40,790 nt of DNA, taken from Candidatus Kaiserbacteria bacterium. GTDB taxonomy: Bacteria > Patescibacteriota > Minisyncoccia > Phycocordibacterales > UBA2100. The translations under genes were made by a program, and so were the position numbers. The notes under the pieces were generated by a model. The model made no database searches. It was not told the origin of the DNA and was given only the letters and a program-made list of their open reading frames with translations. Positions 37,155 to 40,790 of the stretch are shown here, piece by piece; the first letter of the stretch is position 1, and each line of letters starts with the position of its first letter. The stretch lies in contig JAQBQU010000018.1 in NCBI GenBank assembly GCA_028286865.1, positions 1-40,790 on the forward strand, written 5' to 3'.

Positions 37155-38474
37155 ATGCCGCGGGCGTCGTCGTTCACCTTCGCTTCTTATAAAGTCGATG
37201 CCGCGCGTTCTATCGTCTCCTTTAGCTACCGTGTCGAATTCGAAAGCGGGCGAGTGAGGACGTACACCGACCGCCTCTATTTTAAAGACGTGGCACCAGG
37301 GCTGTGGGAGAAAGTGCCCACGGCTGTGCTCGAGCCGACCCTCCGGGCGCTGCTGCTTATGCTCGGTATCAATTACTGGGCCGTTTTCCCGACAAAGGAC
37401 ATCCACATCGAGGGATTCGCGCTTACGCCGGAGCAGGCACGCTTTTGGGACTCGATGTATCTCAACGGGCTTGGCGAATTCTTCTATGACATGCAGATGG
37501 ATTTTCATGACCTCATCGCGTTCCCGTACGATGCGTCGCTCGTGGCCCCCACGCCTGCACGATTCGAGCGTCCCGCCCGCGCACTTCTTCTCAACGGTGC
37601 GGGCAAAGATTCCATCCTCTCCGCCGAGATGTTGAAGGCGTCGGGAACTTCCTTCGACTTTTTTGCGTTTGCTCCCACTCCCGCACATGTCCGCATCGCC
37701 GGGCTCGTCGGTGCAAAAACCATCAGTGTAAGTCGCCGCCGCGACCTGCGCGTTGAGTTCATCCGGTCGTTCTTCGGTATCTCGAGCGCGTATCCGTCGG
37801 TCTCCACCTTTACGTTCGTTGCTACACTTCTTGCGGAGTTGCTCGGCTACAATTCCATCATCTTTTCCAATGAGCGCAGCGCTGATTTCGGCAACCTGAC
37901 GTACAAGGGACTCGCCGTGAATCATCAGTGGTGCAAATCCAGCGAAGCGGAAAAAATGATCAACGATTACATACAGTCCTATATAACTCAGGACATCTCG
38001 ACGAGTTCGCTCTTGCGCACGTACAGCGAGCTTGAGATCGTGCGCCGCTTTGTGAAATATCCGAAGTACCTGCGCTACGTCACCAGTTGCAACAGCTATT
38101 TCTGGCTGCCGCGTCCGATGCAACACCTTATGCGGACAGGCTACTGGTGCAATGAGTGCGCAAAGTGCGTGTTCCTCTTCGCGTGCTTCGCGGCGTATCT
38201 GCCGAAGCGTGAGGTCGTCGAAATGTTCGGTGCCGATCTCTTCGCTAAAGAGCGTCTCTTGCCGCTTTTCAGCAGCATCCTCGGCATCGAAGGATCCAAG
38301 CCGCTCGATTGCGTGGGCGAGCCCGAAGAGATGATCCTCGCTATGCACTACGCAGCACGCCGCGGCGGATATACAGGGGAGCCTGCCATGCAGCTTTTTA
38401 GAGAACATTTCCCCACGAGCAATGATCTTGAAAAGCTCGAGCGGAGCGTCTTCACGAGTGAGCCGATCTCTTGA
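37155..38474 (+). CDS. murL: MurL-like UDP-MurNAc-L-Ala-L-Glu epimerase
   Basis: 439 residues. The ATP-binding motif ALLLNGAGKDSILSAEML (Lys151-Asp152-Ser153 core), the block LAVNHQWCKSSEAEKMINDYI, and the C-terminal cysteine motif YWCNECAKCVFLFACFAAYLPKREVVEMFG match the MurL family as I know it. MurL epimerises the terminal L-Glu of UDP-MurNAc-L-Ala-L-Glu to D-Glu, an alternative to glutamate racemase plus MurD. Its normal partner MurD2 is not in the window. Leaderless promoter. A large antisense frame over this gene is an artefact. Family assignment is from motif memory, not a search. Confidence 0.75.
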   Translation: MPRASSFTFASYKVDAARSIVSFSYRVEFESGRVRTYTDRLYFKDVAPGLWEKVPTAVLEPTLRALLLMLGINYWAVFPTKDIHIEGFALTPEQARFWDSMYLNGLGEFFYDMQMDFHDLIAFPYDASLVAPTPARFERPARALLLNGAGKDSILSAEMLKASGTSFDFFAFAPTPAHVRIAGLVGAKTISVSRRRDLRVEFIRSFFGISSAYPSVSTFTFVATLLAELLGYNSIIFSNERSADFGNLTYKGLAVNHQWCKSSEAEKMINDYIQSYITQDISTSSLLRTYSELEIVRRFVKYPKYLRYVTSCNSYFWLPRPMQHLMRTGYWCNECAKCVFLFACFAAYLPKREVVEMFGADLFAKERLLPLFSSILGIEGSKPLDCVGEPEEMILAMHYAARRGGYTGEPAMQLFREHFPTSNDLEKLERSVFTSEPIS

Positions 38475-38534
38475 TGACGTCGGATAACAGACCGACAGGG
38501 TAACCGTAGATCTGTGGAGTTGTGAAGGGGATTT

Positions 38535-38543
38535 TGCTAAAAT
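38535..38543 (+). promoter_or_regulatory. Leaderless-type extended -10 of the YdeI/OmdA gene
   Basis: TGC-TAAAAT, 6 nt, ATG at 38550. Confidence 0.6.
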
Positions 38544-38549
38544 GATCTC

Positions 38550-38873
38550 ATGACAAAAGCGATCTCCGGTGGTGTAGCACATAAACTACCGACAGACCTG
38601 CGGAACGCTTTATTGTCTGCTCCTAAAGCGCTGGCAGCCTGGGAAGATATCACGCCGCTTTCCCGCAACGAATGGATCTGCTGGACCATCTCCGTCAAGA
38701 CGCTCAAGACGAGGAAGGAGCATGTCACCAGGGTCATATCGGAACTGAAGGAGGGCATTCGCCGACCGTGTTGTTGGGTGGGGTGCACTCATCGCACGGA
38801 TAAGAAATTAAGCCCTTCGCAGAAGTTTGTGCTCGGCAGAAAAGCCGCCTCCCGTATTGGAACGAGAAGCTAA
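38550..38873 (+). CDS. YdeI/OmpD-associated (OmdA) family protein
   Basis: 107 residues. The central part LPTDLRNALLSAPKALAAWEDITPLSRNEWICWTISVKTLKTRKEHVTRVISELKEGIRRP is the C-terminal helical domain found in YdeI/OmdA proteins (bacteriocin-protection annotation in databases; mechanism unknown). After it comes an atypical tail CCWVGCTHRTDKK with three Cys and one His, then a basic end. The three cysteines could bind metal. Start by the adjoining TGC-TAAAAT promoter. Confidence 0.8.
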   Translation: MTKAISGGVAHKLPTDLRNALLSAPKALAAWEDITPLSRNEWICWTISVKTLKTRKEHVTRVISELKEGIRRPCCWVGCTHRTDKKLSPSQKFVLGRKAASRIGTRS

Positions 38874-38914
38874 GCTTTTTAAGTAAGGTCGTACCTACAT
38901 AAAAGTGGCTGTAA

Positions 38915-39367
38915 TTAACGAGCGGGTCTGTATATGACTTTGTCTCTCAAATTATTCAGCGCGATGCCGGAGGGCTCGAACATATTCGATGGGATCTGAT
39001 CGAGGGGGAACCATTTCCATTCTTTGCATTTATGAGGCTCCATATTTTTCGGTTCGCCCCCGGTGTAGTGTCCGAGTATGCTGAGATTTAAATAATGCTT
39101 GTTGTCCGACTTTATATAACGCATTTCATCGCAGACGGACACTAGTTCGAACTGGTCGATGTCCAGATCCGTTTCTTCCTTAACCTCTCGCTTCGCGGTC
39201 TCAAAGACGGTTTCGCCAAACTCGAGATGCCCGCCGGGGAATGCCCATTCTCCGGCCCCATGAGATGACATACGCAGACCGAGAAGAACTTCATTTCGGT
39301 CGTTCTTGATGATCACGCCAATTCCGACTCGAGGTTCGGGAAGCGCCGCGTCAGCGTTCTTTTGCAT
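38915..39367 (-). CDS. Nudix hydrolase, MutT/NUDT15-like
   Basis: 150 residues. The complete Nudix box GGHLEFGETVFETAKREVKEETDLD follows GLRMSSHGAGEWAFP, the sequence context of NUDT15 and related nucleotide-sanitising hydrolases that remove oxidised or unusual dNTPs. Start at ATG 39367; the TTG five codons upstream lies inside the TATATT promoter hexamer. Divergent from cfa. Confidence 0.92.
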   Translation of the reverse strand: MQKNADAALPEPRVGIGVIIKNDRNEVLLGLRMSSHGAGEWAFPGGHLEFGETVFETAKREVKEETDLDIDQFELVSVCDEMRYIKSDNKHYLNLSILGHYTGGEPKNMEPHKCKEWKWFPLDQIPSNMFEPSGIALNNLRDKVIYRPAR

Positions 39368-39372
39368 GCTTA

Positions 39373-39381
39373 AATATACCA
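39373..39381 (-). promoter_or_regulatory. Leaderless-type extended -10 of the MutT-like gene
   Basis: TGG-TATATT (complement), 5 nt, ATG at 39367. Confidence 0.55.
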
Positions 39382-39388
39382 AAGGTTA

Positions 39389-39424
39389 TGCTCCGCGTCT
39401 GGGGCGAATTCGGAACCCTGCTGC
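39389..39424 (+). repeat. Direct repeat, copy A (upstream of cfa)
   Basis: Begins GCTCCGCGTCTGGG (39390-39403) and continues CGA, TCGGAAC with mismatches; a diverged copy lies at 40573-40608 just after cfa. Together they bracket the gene. Confidence 0.6.
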
Positions 39425-39435
39425 TTGGAACGATA

Positions 39436-39441
39436 TATAAT
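39436..39441 (+). promoter_or_regulatory. Leaderless-type -10 of cfa
   Basis: Perfect TATAAT, 6 nt, ATG at 39448. This is why the start 60 nt upstream at 39388 is rejected. Confidence 0.62.
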
Positions 39442-39447
39442 GCCCGC

Positions 39448-40560
39448 ATGTCCCGAGAGAAAGATGCGGTAACGAAATTCTTTAAAGATGCTGATATTGA
39501 GGTAAACGGTACACGACCCTGGGACATCGTGGTGCATGACGATCGTCTCTATAAACGGCTACTGAGAGCTGGCTCAGTGGGTCTGGGAGAGGCATACATG
39601 GAGAAATGGTGGGACTCTGAACGTGTGGACCTGCTCTTTGAGAAACTTCTGCGAGTTCAGAAGAAAAGGGTACTGACCCTACAACTTATTCTGCTATCAA
39701 TAAAAGCGCGCATATTCAACAGACAAACTCGGTTTCAGGCTCGACAAGTAGTGGATATTCATTACGACCTCAGTAACGAGCTCTACATGTCGTTCCTCGA
39801 TCCCTACAATCAGTACACGTGCGGATATTTCGAAAATACGGACGATCTGAACGAGGCACAGATACAGAAGCTCGATCTCATTTGCAGAAAGCTGCAGCTC
39901 AAATCAACCGATACAGTGCTCGATATAGGTTGCGGTTGGGGAGGATTCGCAAAATACGCGGCAGAACACTACGGCTGTAAGGTAGTCGGTATAACGATCT
40001 CTGATGAACAGTTAGCGTACGCGACCAAATATGTGGCCGGCTTTCCTGTCGAGATCCGAAAGCAGGACTACAGAGATCTTGCGGGCGAACAGTTCGATAA
40101 GATCGTCATTGTGGGAATGATCGAACATGTCGGCTACAAAAACTACCGGAAGATCATGGAGATAGTGTCTTCTTGCTTAAAAGACGACGGACTTTTCTTG
40201 CTCCATACGATAGGCGGCAATGAAACCTATTTTGCAGCCGAGCCTTGGCTTGATAAATACATATTCCCGAACGGCATGGTTCCTTCTATACAACAGTTAG
40301 GAAAATCATTCGAGAAACTCTTTGTAATGGAAGATTGGCATAATTTTGGGCCGTATTACTACAAAACATTGATGGCGTGGGATAAGAACTTTCAGAAGAA
40401 CTGGCCGTCACTGAAAGATAAATTTTCGGAAACATTTTTCCGGATGTTCAGGTACTATTTCAATTCGTGTGCCGGGATGTTCAAGTCAAGACGAACGGAA
40501 TTATGGCAGATAGTGCTAAGTAAGGGCGCGGACGACACTATCTATAAAAGCGTCCGATAA
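39448..40560 (+). CDS. cfa: Cyclopropane-fatty-acyl-phospholipid synthase
   Basis: 370 residues (E. coli Cfa about 382). Adds a methylene from SAM across double bonds of membrane phospholipid acyl chains. N-terminal lipid-interacting domain (PWDIVVHDDRLYKRLLRAGSVGLGEAYMEKWW), then HYDLSNELY at 105-113, YTCGYF at 123-128, SAM motif VLDIGCGWGGF at 157-167, GITISDEQ, MIEHVGYKNY and the C-terminal WHNFGPYYYKTLMAWDKNF, all canonical. A methyltransferase acting on other lipids (as with mycolic-acid enzymes) is possible. It is bracketed by a diverged 36-bp direct repeat. If the organism imports its lipids, as many CPR are thought to, the enzyme may remodel host-derived lipids. Confidence 0.94.
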   Translation: MSREKDAVTKFFKDADIEVNGTRPWDIVVHDDRLYKRLLRAGSVGLGEAYMEKWWDSERVDLLFEKLLRVQKKRVLTLQLILLSIKARIFNRQTRFQARQVVDIHYDLSNELYMSFLDPYNQYTCGYFENTDDLNEAQIQKLDLICRKLQLKSTDTVLDIGCGWGGFAKYAAEHYGCKVVGITISDEQLAYATKYVAGFPVEIRKQDYRDLAGEQFDKIVIVGMIEHVGYKNYRKIMEIVSSCLKDDGLFLLHTIGGNETYFAAEPWLDKYIFPNGMVPSIQQLGKSFEKLFVMEDWHNFGPYYYKTLMAWDKNFQKNWPSLKDKFSETFFRMFRYYFNSCAGMFKSRRTELWQIVLSKGADDTIYKSVR

Positions 40561-40572
40561 GTAGATTTCCGA

Positions 40573-40608
40573 GCTCCGCGTCTGGGACGAGATCGGAACA
40601 ATACTGCA
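40573..40608 (+). repeat. Direct repeat, copy B (downstream of cfa)
   Basis: GCTCCGCGTCTGGG (40574-40587), then ACGAGATCGGAACAATACTGC; matches copy A for the first 14 bases and patchily after that. A CAATACT in this copy stands where copy A leads into the cfa promoter. Confidence 0.6.
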
Positions 40609-40676
40609 TCTCTAAAAGAAAACCGCCCGACAGAGCCGAACGGCTCAACTCTACCGCGTCGCAAAAAAACACCGAA

Positions 40677-40790
40677 TTGAATGGGGACGTTAACTCTGGT
40701 GCCAAAAATCCGAACCCTAAAGATTTGCCATGGTATTCTTCACGTACCTATGCCGCAGCAACGCTTTCGAAGGCTGAGTGCGATTTCTGC
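40677..40790 (+). CDS. Possible partial ORF running off the right edge
   Basis: A frame open from before 40561 to the window end without ATG; the TTG at 40677 is the only plausible start seen. It would encode LNGDVNSGAKNPNPKDLP, WYSSRTYAAATLSKAECDFC and onward. I recognise nothing in it. It may be a gene start or chance. Confidence 0.2.
   Translation, partial: MNGDVNSGAKNPNPKDLPWYSSRTYAAATLSKAECDFC

Noticed and set aside
37050-38582. A 510-codon open frame on the complement of the murL-like gene
   Set aside because: Antisense to a gene with clear motifs and its own promoter; composition rich in Arg, Glu and His as expected for a shadow frame.
39388-39447. Upstream ATG start for cfa adding 20 residues
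   Set aside because: The stretch contains the perfect TATAAT and a direct repeat also found downstream of the gene; the ATG at 39448 fits the leaderless spacing and family length.
1-40790. CRISPR arrays, insertion sequences or prophage genes
   Set aside because: No regularly spaced repeats, transposase, integrase or phage structural gene was recognised.

Overview
The window looks like a chromosome segment of a Candidate Phyla Radiation (Patescibacteria) bacterium, most likely from the Parcubacteria side. That placement is an inference from gene content and style: small divergent housekeeping proteins, secreted DUF5666 and WFEYG-repeat proteins, SWIB and UBP-finger proteins, a MurL-type epimerase, and promoters that abut start codons. 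No rRNA or marker-gene search was possible. No CRISPR array, transposase, rRNA or tRNA gene was seen.

Layout. 1-3876: nucleotide and one-carbon block, glyA (cut by the left edge) and tmk leftward, then dcd-thyA-dfrA and an AAA_28-type ATPase rightward. 3944-4120: a probable free-standing structured RNA with its own promoter and terminator. 4212-7035: leftward operon of a DUF1993 protein, a phosphomannomutase-like HAD enzyme and an ABC-2 exporter. 7110-9734: sensor kinase, OmpR-family regulator and a slipin. 9791-12776: nucleotidyltransferase, a cytidine-deaminase-like protein with a consensus promoter, DUF378 protein and a repeat-containing surface protein. 12827-17477: soluble hybrid kinase, VOC protein, GH13 enzyme, a Tyr/Gln-rich exported protein and a cold-shock protein. 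17726-20499: glutamine synthetase overlapping an ammonium transporter. 20623-26734: SWIB, TruB-like, UBP finger, DUF5666, MFS exporter, metallophosphoesterase and GST. 26842-31601: a complete cytochrome o quinol oxidase operon, cyoABCDE. 31564-40560: membrane proteins, an HWE/HisKA_2-type kinase, YggT, methyltransferase, two Nudix proteins, a repeat surface protein, a VUT transporter, MurL, a YdeI/OmdA protein and cyclopropane fatty acid synthase.

Two regulatory patterns stand out. First, at least fourteen genes have a TANNNT -10 hexamer, often preceded by TGn, ending 5-7 nt before the start codon. This predicts leaderless mRNAs as the normal mode of first-gene expression. Second, eight promoters carry tandem TTCAT-like half-sites exactly 11 bp apart, placed 10-11 bp upstream of the -10. 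That is the geometry of promoters activated by OmpR/PhoP-family regulators. They include the promoter of the only OmpR-family regulator in the window, two other sensor kinases, three surface or exported proteins, YggT and the GST operon. I propose a self-controlled envelope-sensing regulon.

The genes describe a cell that makes dTMP from dCTP/dUMP, assimilates ammonium, can reduce oxygen with quinol, and invests in envelope sensing and export. A few genes (deaminase-like protein, methyltransferase, first Nudix protein) instead have Shine-Dalgarno leaders and compact terminators and may be later acquisitions.
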